NCBI GenBank assembly: GCA_016714445.1
Contig: JADJNF010000002.1
Coordinates: 218,361-282,360, forward strand
DNA from: Saprospiraceae bacterium
Lineage (GTDB): Bacteria; Bacteroidota; Bacteroidia; Chitinophagales; Saprospiraceae
DNA length: 64,000 nucleotides
Direction: 5' to 3'
A program made the position numbers and the translations under genes. Numbering within the stretch: position 1 is the first letter of the stretch; each line of letters opens with the position of its first letter. The notes beneath the pieces are model-generated. The model did no database searches and was not told where the DNA came from. It saw only the letters and a program-made list of their open reading frames with translations. Shown piece after piece: positions 26,026-35,190 of the stretch.

Positions 26026-26787
26026 ATGAAAATAATCATTCCAATTCTTCTCTTTCAATTTTTATTTCACATCCAGATTAAGGCTCAGGATCCTTTACAT
26101 ATAAAAAACAGAAACTTACCTTGTGTGGAAAGAAAATTTCATCTTTACATCCACTTAGTCTCTGATTCCCTGGGAAATATCAACATCTCAGAATCTGACA
26201 TAGAAAAACAATTAGAGATTGCAAACCAAGCCTTCAAACCCATTTGTATATCTTTTGATTATTGTAAAATAGACACCGTACATGACCATTCTTTTTTCCA
26301 TATAAATGATGATGAAGAAATAGAACTACTTATGTCCAGGTTTCAAAAGAAAAGAAGAATAAATCTTTACTATACCGGTTCAGTTTTAGATGAAAATATA
26401 AATTCCTATTCATATCACAGCGGTATTTTAACTGAAAATTCCGGAGTCATCATTGTCCCTTTGAGTGGCAAAGGACTGATTCATGAATTGGGCCACACGT
26501 TTGGACTACTCCATATTTTTGAAACTAAATTCGGCGCTGAAAAAGCAGATGGATCCAATTGTGCTGTAAGTGGTGACTTGATTTGCGACACGCCGGCTGC
26601 GCCTTATGTTCTACCCAATAAAACTTGTACCTTTACCTCTAAACTCAAGGATATAAATGGCGATTTTTACAGGTCGGAAATAGGCAACTATATGTCTCAT
26701 TTCTTTTGTGCTCATTGTTTCTTCACAACAGAACAGTATGAACGCATGGTTGAAAATTATTTGGCTTCACCCATAAAAATGTGGTAA
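26026..26787 (+). CDS. Secreted pappalysin-like (M43) zinc metallopeptidase
   Basis: 253 residues with a signal peptide (MKIIIPILLFQFLFHIQIKA). The metzincin zinc site is LIHELGHTFGLLHIFE (H-E-x-x-H-x-x-G-x-x-H), followed by the Cys-containing CAVSGDLICDTPA segment and the Met-turn GNYMSHFF, as in pappalysin-like M43 peptidases. There is no C-terminal sorting domain. It lies between porP/sprF (33 bp upstream) and the PKD protein (2 bp downstream), so it may process that protein or another surface partner (inference). Confidence 0.88.
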   Translation: MKIIIPILLFQFLFHIQIKAQDPLHIKNRNLPCVERKFHLYIHLVSDSLGNINISESDIEKQLEIANQAFKPICISFDYCKIDTVHDHSFFHINDDEEIELLMSRFQKKRRINLYYTGSVLDENINSYSYHSGILTENSGVIIVPLSGKGLIHELGHTFGLLHIFETKFGAEKADGSNCAVSGDLICDTPAAPYVLPNKTCTFTSKLKDINGDFYRSEIGNYMSHFFCAHCFFTTEQYERMVENYLASPIKMW

Positions 26788-26789
26788 CC

Positions 26790-29700
26790 ATGAAAAACAA
26801 TATTTCTCTTATAATCACTATAATAATTTTTACCTGCAGCATTTTAAAAGCCCAAATCGCAAGCGACACTTTAGGCTGCATCCCTTTACTGGTTTCCTTT
26901 AAAAGTCCGGACCCTTCACTGACCCGAACAGCCTGGGATTTTAAGGATGGAGCATCATCTGATCTGTTAAATCCAAGCCATGTTTTCATCAAAGCAGGTA
27001 CTTATTTTGTGACTCTTAAAAACGCGGACACATTGGTGACAACAGTTAAAATTGTCATCTTACCGGAACTCATTTTAAATATTTCAGTTGATACCAATCA
27101 AGGTTGTGCTCCAATCAGTATATTTTTCAATGATGTCACACCCTATTCAAACGAGATTATGGCTCAAAATTTTTTGTGGGATTTCGGTGACGGTACCGGC
27201 AGTACATCGTCGAATCCAACACACACCTATACTGATATTGGTAACTTTGATGTCACACTAACCGTAAATACAAATATCGAACAATGTGATGTCACTCAGA
27301 CATTTTCAAATATGGTAAGTATTGAAAATAAACAAAATGTACAATTCAGCATAGACAAAATTGAGCCTTTGTGTACATTTCCGACTTACGTGTTTTATAA
27401 AAATACCGGCAACTCAGAACCAGGAAATCAATACCTATGGGATTTTGGCAATGGTGTTACATCTACCAAAGCGCAGCCTGAACCTGTATTATATGAATCA
27501 GCAGGAAATTATACGGTTGTACTAAAAGTTGATAACAATAAAGGATGTCAATCAAATATTACATTTTTAAATAGATTAGAATTTTATCCCAAAATTGATA
27601 TCGGGCTAAAAGATACTTTTTGTTTAGGTCAGGCTTTGACTATAGATAATCGTACTGTTGCCAAGTCATTTTTCTGGAACTTCGGACCGAATGCAAAACC
27701 ATCATCATCTATAGCTAAAATTCCTGAGGGAATAAAATATCTGACCGAAGGTAATCATCAAATCATTTTAACTGCGGAATCTGAATCCGGTTGCAAGAAA
27801 GATACTGTGTTCCCCATTAAAATAAACAAAATAGATGCATCATTCACCATGGATCCTGCTTTTGGATGTGTGTTGCCGCTGGAGGTAAAATTTTCTGCAA
27901 ATGATAAGACATTTATTAAGTACGAATGGAATCAGGTTAATGGACCAGCCGAAATCTTAAGTAAGATAGATACCATAAAAAGAGACACTTTTTACTACAA
28001 TAAATTAGACAGTCTTCCTATGATTTTGAAAGTAACTGCTTTGGATGGCTGTCAGGCTTCAGACACGTTAATATTTTATTACCAACTTCCAAATTCTCAA
28101 TTTACTTTAAATGATTTTGAAGGCGAGGCGCCATTTTTTCTGAAAGTAGAAGATAAGTCTGAATCATACTTTCCTATTGTAAAATGGATATTCACATGGG
28201 GCGATGGTACAAGTTCAGAATATACCATTTCGGATATTGCTACTGCTTCTCATCTCTATACAGAGCCAGGTAAATATTATGTAAATCTTATGATTATCAA
28301 TGAAGCGGGTTGTATCGACGAATATTATGGTGCCTGGATTACGGTTCATGAGAAGCCTGAATTTTTAGATCCAACAACCTGCAATGGTGGTGGCAGTGTT
28401 GGTGAAATCATTTGTTATAAAAGTAATTTTACATTAATTCTTAATAATGTGCCTCCACAATTTGATGCTTTTCATTTTAAGCTGGGCAATACCGTATCTC
28501 ATTGCGAATCTGAACATACGATAGTGACAAAAGCACTGGACGACCCGGGAACGTACGATTTAGGCGCAACATTGGAAAATGGGGGCGTTTTCTATGAGTT
28601 CGAAGCTAATAATGATATTGTTATACATGGCGCTAAGGCTAAAATTGCCTATCAAACCAATTGTAAGGACAAAAACCTGGTTTTTTTTGAAAATAAAAGT
28701 ATCAATGATTTATCACATTATTGGTTGGTTAATGGGCAGACCATCACAGCGGATACCTTTTCGTACCGTTTCCCGGACAAAAGTGAACATAAGGTCTTAC
28801 TTATAGCAGAAAATGAAACTGAAGGATGCAAACCGGACACCGCTGAAGTTATAATTTTTATCAGAGATGTAAAATCCAGGATTACCACTCCGTTAAATTG
28901 GTGCGCAGACATCCCTACTTTTCTATCCAGCTCACTTTCACAAGATGATGTAGTAGGTTGTAAGATGGGTTATTTCTGGAGTTTTCCGGGATATCTGGAT
29001 ATGGAACACATTGTTACCGATGAGGACACTATAGAAGTAAAATTACCTAAAGGAAAACACCGGCTGAGTCTGGAAGTTCGCGATGTCAATGGGTGTCGTG
29101 ATACCAGCTATATTGATGTGACTGTACATACACTGCAAGCCGATTTTGTTACAGACAAGCCGGCTATTTGTGACTCAGTGCTGATAACTTGCACTGACCG
29201 TTCACAACATGACAATCCCATCGTACAATATAACTGGAATCTTCAACCTGAAAAAAATCTGCCCGTCATTACTCACCTATTCAATACATTAGATGATAAT
29301 GCCGTGAGAATATCCCTGAGTATCAAAGATATTTATGGTTGTGAAAGCAGTATTACAAAGATTTATGACATTTACCAGCCTTCTTCTGAAATCACTTATG
29401 ATTCTATTATGTGTGTCTCAAATCTTAAGGAGATCCATGCCAGTGATTTTAATGACTATGGATCATCGTTGTCTTTTCATTGGAGAATAAATGATCAACC
29501 AATTGCTGGTCAGCAGATACTTAATTTGTCCGGATTAAGCCCGGGAATCCACGATATAAAACTCAACATTACAGAGAAAGCTACTATGTGTAAAAATGAA
29601 TATATGTTTAAAATAAAAGTCTTAAATGATCCTGTGGCTATCATAGGCGGGCTGGAAGACTCATTGTTTTGTCATCCAAAATCGTTCATATTGCTGGCTG

Positions 29701-31124
29701 ACCAATCGACCAAAGACCCTGAAGATATACTTACCTATCAATGGGATTTTGGCAACAATAAATCATCATCAAAACGAAATCCGGCAGTAACTTATGGCAA
29801 AGGCGAATATACCATTTACCTCACCGCAAACTCAAAATTCGGATGTGAAAACACCACACAAAAAACCATCACTCTGGTAGGACCTGAAGGTAAAATAATT
29901 GCAGACAAAGACATGGTTTGCAAAGGTGAAAGTGTGATATTTCAATTGAAGGATGCTATTGATGTGACTTCATTTTATTGGGATTTTGGACAAGGGGAAA
30001 CCAATAATGGTATTTCTCCGTCTTCTTACCAATACAATTTTGTACCTGAATCCGGAAAAACGTTTGTTTCCCTGGTGCTGGAATCATCAGATACAGGATG
30101 CGAAACAGTATTGACTGTCCCCGTTTACATTCATCAGGTCACTGCATCCTTCCTCCCCGATACTACCTGCAATGACTCCATGTTTATCAATAACCAATCT
30201 TTTGGAGCAGATCGGCATATTTGGAAATACAATGAAAAAATCTTAAGTGAAGACGCGAATCCCTGGATCAACATTGGAAATCCAGGTACATATCCTCTTC
30301 AGCTCATCATCAGCAACAATAGCAATGGATGTAAAGACACAACGGAAAACCTCATTACGTTTTTACCACGACCTGTAGTCAATCATCCGAAGGTATTACA
30401 ATTGTGCGCGGATGAAACCTATAGTTTTTCTGTAAATCCCCAAAATACTTATAATTTCAGTCCTTCGGGAATCGCATCACTCGATCAAAATGAAATTTTC
30501 ATATCAACTCAAAAAAGTGATTTACTCCAAATAACTGCAACCGGAGTAAACGGATGTGTTACAAATTCGATAATAACAATTTCACATAGCGAATATAACA
30601 ACATGGATTTTAATGCACAGTACTTGCTTTGTGATGATTTCAGTAAAGTTAATCTCATTCTAGGTTTGAAATCAGGAGAAACCATCGTTTGGAGTCTTAA
30701 TAGCGGAAATCTACCATCAGGTTACCTGTCTTGCGATACTTGTGATAACCCGTTAATTATACGTCCATTAGAAGGAGAATTAAAAGCAAATGTTCTTAAT
30801 GAAAATGAATGTTTACAAAGGACTTATTACTATTACATTGAGAATGCACAAATAGAGATTCCAAACTTTTTCTCTCCAAATAATGATTCGGTCAATGATA
30901 ATTTTGGACCTGTCATGAAAAATCTGGTGTCCCTTCCTTTGGAGATTGAACAAATTAAAATTTATAACAGATGGGGGAACGAAGTCTACAAATCAGATAA
31001 AATTTGGGACGGCAACATTGATGGCAAAAATGCCCCGGCAGAAGTATATTATTACACCATGACCTATTTTATTGGCAACAGTTGCTACCATACAGCTAAA
31101 GGTAATGTAACCCTAATGAGATGA
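26790..31124 (+). CDS. Giant PKD-domain surface protein with gliding-type C-terminal domain
   Basis: 1444 residues from ATG 26790, just after the protease stop; the in-frame GTG at 26781 overlaps that stop and would spoil the signal peptide (MKNNISLIITIIIFTCSILK). At least seven PKD-like immunoglobulin modules are visible by their W-x-F-G/D cores (WDFGDGTGS, WDFGNGVTS, WDFGNNKSS, WDFGQGE and others). The end, IPNFFSPNNDSVND to NRWGNEVYKS and WDGNIDGKNAPAEVYYY, is the CHU_C / type B T9SS sorting domain. Expected to be exported by T9SS and held at the surface, for adhesion, gliding or matrix formation. PorP/SprF upstream fits as its dedicated partner. Confidence 0.93.
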   Translation: MKNNISLIITIIIFTCSILKAQIASDTLGCIPLLVSFKSPDPSLTRTAWDFKDGASSDLLNPSHVFIKAGTYFVTLKNADTLVTTVKIVILPELILNISVDTNQGCAPISIFFNDVTPYSNEIMAQNFLWDFGDGTGSTSSNPTHTYTDIGNFDVTLTVNTNIEQCDVTQTFSNMVSIENKQNVQFSIDKIEPLCTFPTYVFYKNTGNSEPGNQYLWDFGNGVTSTKAQPEPVLYESAGNYTVVLKVDNNKGCQSNITFLNRLEFYPKIDIGLKDTFCLGQALTIDNRTVAKSFFWNFGPNAKPSSSIAKIPEGIKYLTEGNHQIILTAESESGCKKDTVFPIKINKIDASFTMDPAFGCVLPLEVKFSANDKTFIKYEWNQVNGPAEILSKIDTIKRDTFYYNKLDSLPMILKVTALDGCQASDTLIFYYQLPNSQFTLNDFEGEAPFFLKVEDKSESYFPIVKWIFTWGDGTSSEYTISDIATASHLYTEPGKYYVNLMIINEAGCIDEYYGAWITVHEKPEFLDPTTCNGGGSVGEIICYKSNFTLILNNVPPQFDAFHFKLGNTVSHCESEHTIVTKALDDPGTYDLGATLENGGVFYEFEANNDIVIHGAKAKIAYQTNCKDKNLVFFENKSINDLSHYWLVNGQTITADTFSYRFPDKSEHKVLLIAENETEGCKPDTAEVIIFIRDVKSRITTPLNWCADIPTFLSSSLSQDDVVGCKMGYFWSFPGYLDMEHIVTDEDTIEVKLPKGKHRLSLEVRDVNGCRDTSYIDVTVHTLQADFVTDKPAICDSVLITCTDRSQHDNPIVQYNWNLQPEKNLPVITHLFNTLDDNAVRISLSIKDIYGCESSITKIYDIYQPSSEITYDSIMCVSNLKEIHASDFNDYGSSLSFHWRINDQPIAGQQILNLSGLSPGIHDIKLNITEKATMCKNEYMFKIKVLNDPVAIIGGLEDSLFCHPKSFILLADQSTKDPEDILTYQWDFGNNKSSSKRNPAVTYGKGEYTIYLTANSKFGCENTTQKTITLVGPEGKIIADKDMVCKGESVIFQLKDAIDVTSFYWDFGQGETNNGISPSSYQYNFVPESGKTFVSLVLESSDTGCETVLTVPVYIHQVTASFLPDTTCNDSMFINNQSFGADRHIWKYNEKILSEDANPWINIGNPGTYPLQLIISNNSNGCKDTTENLITFLPRPVVNHPKVLQLCADETYSFSVNPQNTYNFSPSGIASLDQNEIFISTQKSDLLQITATGVNGCVTNSIITISHSEYNNMDFNAQYLLCDDFSKVNLILGLKSGETIVWSLNSGNLPSGYLSCDTCDNPLIIRPLEGELKANVLNENECLQRTYYYYIENAQIEIPNFFSPNNDSVNDNFGPVMKNLVSLPLEIEQIKIYNRWGNEVYKSDKIWDGNIDGKNAPAEVYYYTMTYFIGNSCYHTAKGNVTLMR

Positions 31125-31135
31125 CACATAAAGGG

Positions 31136-31166
31136 TAAGAATAAAATTTACTTTATTTGATTCTTA
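31136..31166. terminator. Weak bidirectional stem-loop between convergent genes
   Basis: TAAGAAT (31136-31142) pairs with ATTCTTA (31160-31166) with AT-rich inner pairing, overlapping the last codon of the ABC gene. Low GC, so weak. Confidence 0.35.
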
Positions 31167-31904
31167 CAACCCCTTCACCTTGTAATGGTGATTGGGATCA
31201 TCCACTTTAATGATTTTATCGTTTAAATAGTTGGCCTCTACCAGTCCGTCCCTTAGTTTGACGATGCGGTGTGCGTGATCAGCGATATCCGGTTCGTGGG
31301 TGACGACGATGATGGTATTGCCGGCATTGTGTATACGCTCAAAAATGCCCATAATCTCCACCGATGTTTTGGTGTCCAGGTTTCCGGTTGGTTCGTCAGC
31401 CAGTATGATGGCCGGATCATTGACCAAAGCCCTCGCAATAGCTACTCTTTGTCTTTGTCCTCCGGAGAGTTCGTTGGGTTTGTGGGTCATCCTGTCGCCC
31501 AGTCCGACTTTATTGAGCGCTTCAGTGGCTTTTTCTATACGCTGTTGTTTATTGTATCCTGCATATACCAGCGGCAGGGCAACATTATCCAATGCGGACA
31601 ATCTGGGCAGGAGGTTAAAAGTCTGAAATACAAACCCGATCTGTTTGTTTCTTACTTCTGCCAGCTCGCTGTCTGACATGCTGCTCACGTCTATATCATT
31701 GAGGATGTAGGTGCCTGCGGTAGGGCTGTCCAGACAACCCAGGATATTCATCAGCGTAGATTTGCCAGATCCCGAAGGACCCATCAGCGCTACATATTCG
31801 TTTCTATCAATGGACAGAGACACTGATTTTAAGGCATTGATGATCTCATCGCCCATTTTATAGACTTTGGATATTTTTTCTATGGTAATGATATTGTTTG
31901 TCAT
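31164..31904 (-). CDS. ABC transporter ATP-binding protein, LolD/MacB type
   Basis: 246 residues. Walker A GPSGSGKST, Q-loop VFQTFNLLP, signature LSGGQRQRVAIARAL, Walker B IILADEPTGNLD and the switch His in VVTHEPD. It belongs to the LolD/MacB/FtsE group that works with FtsX-like permeases. The partner permease is not adjacent; an FtsX-fold LolC/E-like permease is encoded at 59072, but pairing is only a guess. It follows gatC by 3 bp. Confidence 0.94.
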   Translation of the reverse strand: MTNNIITIEKISKVYKMGDEIINALKSVSLSIDRNEYVALMGPSGSGKSTLMNILGCLDSPTAGTYILNDIDVSSMSDSELAEVRNKQIGFVFQTFNLLPRLSALDNVALPLVYAGYNKQQRIEKATEALNKVGLGDRMTHKPNELSGGQRQRVAIARALVNDPAIILADEPTGNLDTKTSVEIMGIFERIHNAGNTIIVVTHEPDIADHAHRIVKLRDGLVEANYLNDKIIKVDDPNHHYKVKGL

Positions 31905-31907
31905 AGC

Positions 31908-32195
31908 TTACTCTATTACTTTTGGTACTGCAAAATATGACCCTACAGACACAGGTGCATTTTTTAATGCCTGATCCGTGGTCAGTTGATTGTAACCGAT
32001 GTCTTCCCGCATGTTATTGACGGTATCGGTCATATGTCTTAGTGGGGTGATGCCGGTGGTGTCTACTTCACTGATTTTGGCAAACATATCCACTATACTG
32101 CCAAGTTCGGTTTTCAAAGCCGCTTTTTCATTTTCGTCCAGTTTAAGCTTGGACAAACCTTCCAGTTTGCTGATCAGTTCATCATTTATGACCAT
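31908..32195 (-). CDS. gatC: Asp-tRNA(Asn)/Glu-tRNA(Gln) amidotransferase subunit C
   Basis: 95 residues, the normal GatC size, with LISKLEGLSKLKLDENEKAAL, the DMFAKISEVDTTGITPL centre and the MREDIGY segment, ending FAVPKVIE. GatC stabilises the GatCAB complex that amidates misacylated tRNA. gatA and gatB are elsewhere, which is common. Probable operon with the ABC ATPase 3 bp downstream. Confidence 0.93.
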   Translation of the reverse strand: MVINDELISKLEGLSKLKLDENEKAALKTELGSIVDMFAKISEVDTTGITPLRHMTDTVNNMREDIGYNQLTTDQALKNAPVSVGSYFAVPKVIE

Positions 32196-32312
32196 ATGAT
32201 ATATTTATTTTTATTCAGCCGCTAATATAAACCTTAAATAGTCAAAATCTTTAAAAATTTAGACGACAGAGAGTTTTCATCCGTCAAAATTACACAAATC
32301 AAATCAAATTTG

Positions 32313-32320
32313 TATTTTTG
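32313..32320 (+). promoter_or_regulatory. -7 box TATTTTTG
   Basis: Perfect TAnnTTTG match upstream of the deoxynucleoside kinase, predicting a leader of about 97 nt to the ATG at 32424. No evident -33 TTTG. Confidence 0.4.
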
Positions 32321-32423
32321 ATCGATTTTTAAGCTGTCCCGATGGGTATCATTTTTTAAAGATAGCAGTTTACAAAACAATTAACCAACAAAATCCTGAA
32401 GTCAACCTATTCAGCACCAACCT

Positions 32424-33050
32424 ATGCATACACTTAAACATATAGCTATAGCCGGTAATATCGGTGCCGGAAAAACTACCCTATCTGAAATGTTGTCCAA
32501 ACATTATGGCTGGGAAGTACAATATGAAGATACCACTACCAATCCTTATTTAGGTGACTTTTATGAAGATATGCAGCGATGGTCCTTCAATCTGCAGATT
32601 TATTTTCTCAACAGCAGATACCAGCAGATCTTGAATATCCGAAAGGGTAAAAATACTGTCGTTCAGGACAGGACCATTTACGAAGATGCCCATATTTTTG
32701 CACCCAATTTGCATGATATGAATCTGATGTCATCCCGTGATTTTGCCAATTATATAGAATTATTCAGACTGATGTCTTCTCAGGTAGAGCCACCGGACTT
32801 ATTGATATATCTTAAATCAAGTATACCTAAGCTCGTTCAGCACATACATACCAGAGGACGGGATTATGAAGGCAATATGAGCCTTGACTATCTTAAAAAA
32901 CTCAATGAGCGATACGAATCATGGATAGAGGGATATAGTGAAGGCAATCTTCTGGTGATCAACAATGATAATATGGATTTTAAGAATAATCCGGAACATT
33001 TTGGTATCATTATAGAAAAAGTGGACGCGGAGATCAATGGGTTATTTTAA
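32424..33050 (+). CDS. Deoxynucleoside kinase
   Basis: 208 residues. The P-loop is GNIGAGKTTLSEML near the N-terminus, the catalytic D-R-T motif is VVQDRTIYEDAHIF, and the lid region has HIHTRGRDYEGNMSLDYL. These mark the dNK/dGK family of deoxynucleoside salvage kinases, which phosphorylate deoxyadenosine, deoxyguanosine or deoxycytidine. Specificity cannot be read by eye. The PLPBP gene follows 10 bp downstream. Confidence 0.92.
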   Translation: MHTLKHIAIAGNIGAGKTTLSEMLSKHYGWEVQYEDTTTNPYLGDFYEDMQRWSFNLQIYFLNSRYQQILNIRKGKNTVVQDRTIYEDAHIFAPNLHDMNLMSSRDFANYIELFRLMSSQVEPPDLLIYLKSSIPKLVQHIHTRGRDYEGNMSLDYLKKLNERYESWIEGYSEGNLLVINNDNMDFKNNPEHFGIIIEKVDAEINGLF

Positions 33051-33060
33051 GATGTAACTT

Positions 33061-33711
33061 ATGTACAAAGAAATATTAGCTTATACATCCGGACATTCCG
33101 TGACACTGGTAGCCGTTTCAAAAACCAAACCGGCAGAAGATATCATGAAGTTGTATCAATCGGGGCAGCGGATATTCGGCGAAAACAAGGTGCAGGAAAT
33201 GGTATCCAAATATGAAGTATTGCCAAATGATATACAATGGCATCAGATAGGACATCTGCAAAAAAATAAAGTTAAATACATCGCTCCTTTTGTTGCCATG
33301 ATCCATGCGGTTGACAGCTTTGAATTATTGGAAGTGATTAATAAAGAAGCGGTGAAAAATAGCCGCACCATTGATGTATTGCTGCAGTTTCATATCGCAA
33401 CTGAAGAAACAAAATTTGGTCTGAACAAAGATGAAGCTGTCCAACTGCTTACCGTATTGGAAAAAGAACCTTTGCCAAATGTCAGGATTTGTGGTGTAAT
33501 GGGCATGGCCAGTTTTACAGAAGACACAAACCTCATCAGATCAGAATTCAGGTCATTGAACGAGATTTTCACTTCCTTGAAAAATCAGTTCTTTGTGGAA
33601 AATCCGTTTTTTAAAGAAATATCGATGGGCATGTCCGGAGACTATAAGATAGCCATTGAAGAAGGATCTACCATGGTCAGAATCGGAAGTGCCATATTTG
33701 GGGGGAGGTGA
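33061..33711 (+). CDS. YggS-type PLP homeostasis protein
   Basis: 216-residue PLPBP (YggS/PROSC) protein. The PLP Lys is in VAVSKTKPAEDI, followed by GENKVQEMVSKY, WHQIGHLQKNKVKYI, and the phosphate-binding end SMGMSGDYKIAIEEGSTMVR. It is a single-domain PLP carrier affecting vitamin B6 and amino-acid balance, without known catalytic activity. Probably co-transcribed with the kinase upstream. Convergent with the next gene, 6 bp apart. Confidence 0.94.
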   Translation: MYKEILAYTSGHSVTLVAVSKTKPAEDIMKLYQSGQRIFGENKVQEMVSKYEVLPNDIQWHQIGHLQKNKVKYIAPFVAMIHAVDSFELLEVINKEAVKNSRTIDVLLQFHIATEETKFGLNKDEAVQLLTVLEKEPLPNVRICGVMGMASFTEDTNLIRSEFRSLNEIFTSLKNQFFVENPFFKEISMGMSGDYKIAIEEGSTMVRIGSAIFGGR

Positions 33712-33717
33712 TGTATC

Positions 33718-35031
33718 TTATTTCTTAATATTTTCAGGAAAGTAATCTTGCATCAATTTTACAAACTCATTAAGGCTTTGAATCGTTATTAAATCTTTAT
33801 CATTAACAATTGCCTCAAAATTATTAAACCCAAGCTTAATTGCTTTTTCAAGATAAATAATCGAATTAGCATTATCCCCTTTTAATGCAAAATAATTTGA
33901 AAAAGAGTAAAAGACCAAATACTTTTCATTATCCTTTTTTGCCAAATTTAAAGCTATATTTAAACAATTGAAGCCAGTTTCAAATTTTCTTTGCCTAGAT
34001 TGTATCATGCCTTTAAAATTCCATGCATTAAAGTATTCTTCATTTAAGAGTATAAGTGAGTCAAAAAATAATTCCGCATTAATTAAATCATTTGAATTAT
34101 ATAGATTAGTTCCGGTTTCTTCCAATCTATAATTAATGTTACTACTTACTATTTTTGTTTTTTCTGCAGATATTATTTTTTTAGCAAAAGGACTTACTTT
34201 ATGAAATTTTGGCATCGGATCTAGGCTAAAATAAATATAATTTTTATTTTTTGGTATAAAAGATGATATAATATTATTCATATCTGCATTGAAAGGATCC
34301 AATAATACCCAACCTAAATCTTCAACATATGCTTCTGCCCAAAAACCTACATTACAACTACATTTTTGATTTAATTTACAAGATGTATATCCTCTGACTA
34401 ACCTTGCAGGTATACCTACCGATCTGCAGGAAGCAACCATTAATGTTGAATAATCATAATCGTCCCCACTTTTAGTTAAGAAAGCCTGTAATGCCCCTTT
34501 TCTTTTTTTAAAATGAGTATCCCTGGTTAAACTATCGGTAATATATTGGAATATTTTTTTTATTGTTTCAAGGTCTGATTTTTCTAAAAGCAACTCAGCA
34601 TTTGATTTTATTAATGGATGATCGCATTCGATATCAGTTTCTTGAATTAAATAACGATTCAAACTTGCATTATCCAATGCGTCTTTTTGAGTATTATTAA
34701 TTTTATTTTCAAAATCCTGATATTGACATTTAATAAAAGATTTTATCTCAATATCAAAATTATACTTTTCAATAGAGTCATAATTTGACCAAATAGCATA
34801 TGATGTTCCCATTTCATGAAAAAACCTATCTGGTTGAGGCTTAAACTGGTGTGATAAGAGTTTTTGTTTTTTATCTATATCAATAGGTAAAGCTACCTGC
34901 AATTCAAAATGCTCATCATTTTTTTCATCCATTTGGTTTCCAAAATTAAAACTTTGGACTATCTCATACGTCGATTGAGCATTTACAATATTTAAAATAC
35001 TGATGAACAATACCAGTATGATTACTTTCAT
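33718..35031 (-). CDS. Secreted transglutaminase-fold protein with TPRs, catalytic residues missing
   Basis: 437 residues with a signal peptide (to about residue 18). A transglutaminase-like core spans about 160-250: SGDDYDYSTLMVASC, RSVGIPARLVRGY and the GWVLLDP strand. In active members the nucleophile is in G-D-C and the His in H-A-W. Here those positions read G-D-D (Asp191) and G-F-W (Gly229), while the Asp of LLDP (Asp245) remains. The fold is recognisable but the triad is broken, so a binding role is likely. TPR-like helices fill residues 300-437. The local sequence is more AT-rich than the neighbours, which may mean a different origin. Confidence 0.75.
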   Translation of the reverse strand: MKVIILVLFISILNIVNAQSTYEIVQSFNFGNQMDEKNDEHFELQVALPIDIDKKQKLLSHQFKPQPDRFFHEMGTSYAIWSNYDSIEKYNFDIEIKSFIKCQYQDFENKINNTQKDALDNASLNRYLIQETDIECDHPLIKSNAELLLEKSDLETIKKIFQYITDSLTRDTHFKKRKGALQAFLTKSGDDYDYSTLMVASCRSVGIPARLVRGYTSCKLNQKCSCNVGFWAEAYVEDLGWVLLDPFNADMNNIISSFIPKNKNYIYFSLDPMPKFHKVSPFAKKIISAEKTKIVSSNINYRLEETGTNLYNSNDLINAELFFDSLILLNEEYFNAWNFKGMIQSRQRKFETGFNCLNIALNLAKKDNEKYLVFYSFSNYFALKGDNANSIIYLEKAIKLGFNNFEAIVNDKDLITIQSLNEFVKLMQDYFPENIKK

Positions 35032-35190
35032 CTTTTTTTATTTTCTTTTTAATGGTCGTACTTGACAGATTTGGAACAAGCATTGTGAATTAGTAAGAAA
35101 ATAATCCATCCTGTGTGTGACCGTCTGAACAACTTAGTCAGTAAATACAAAGATGGATTTATGTTCATTTCATGTCTTTTCTCATATGAT

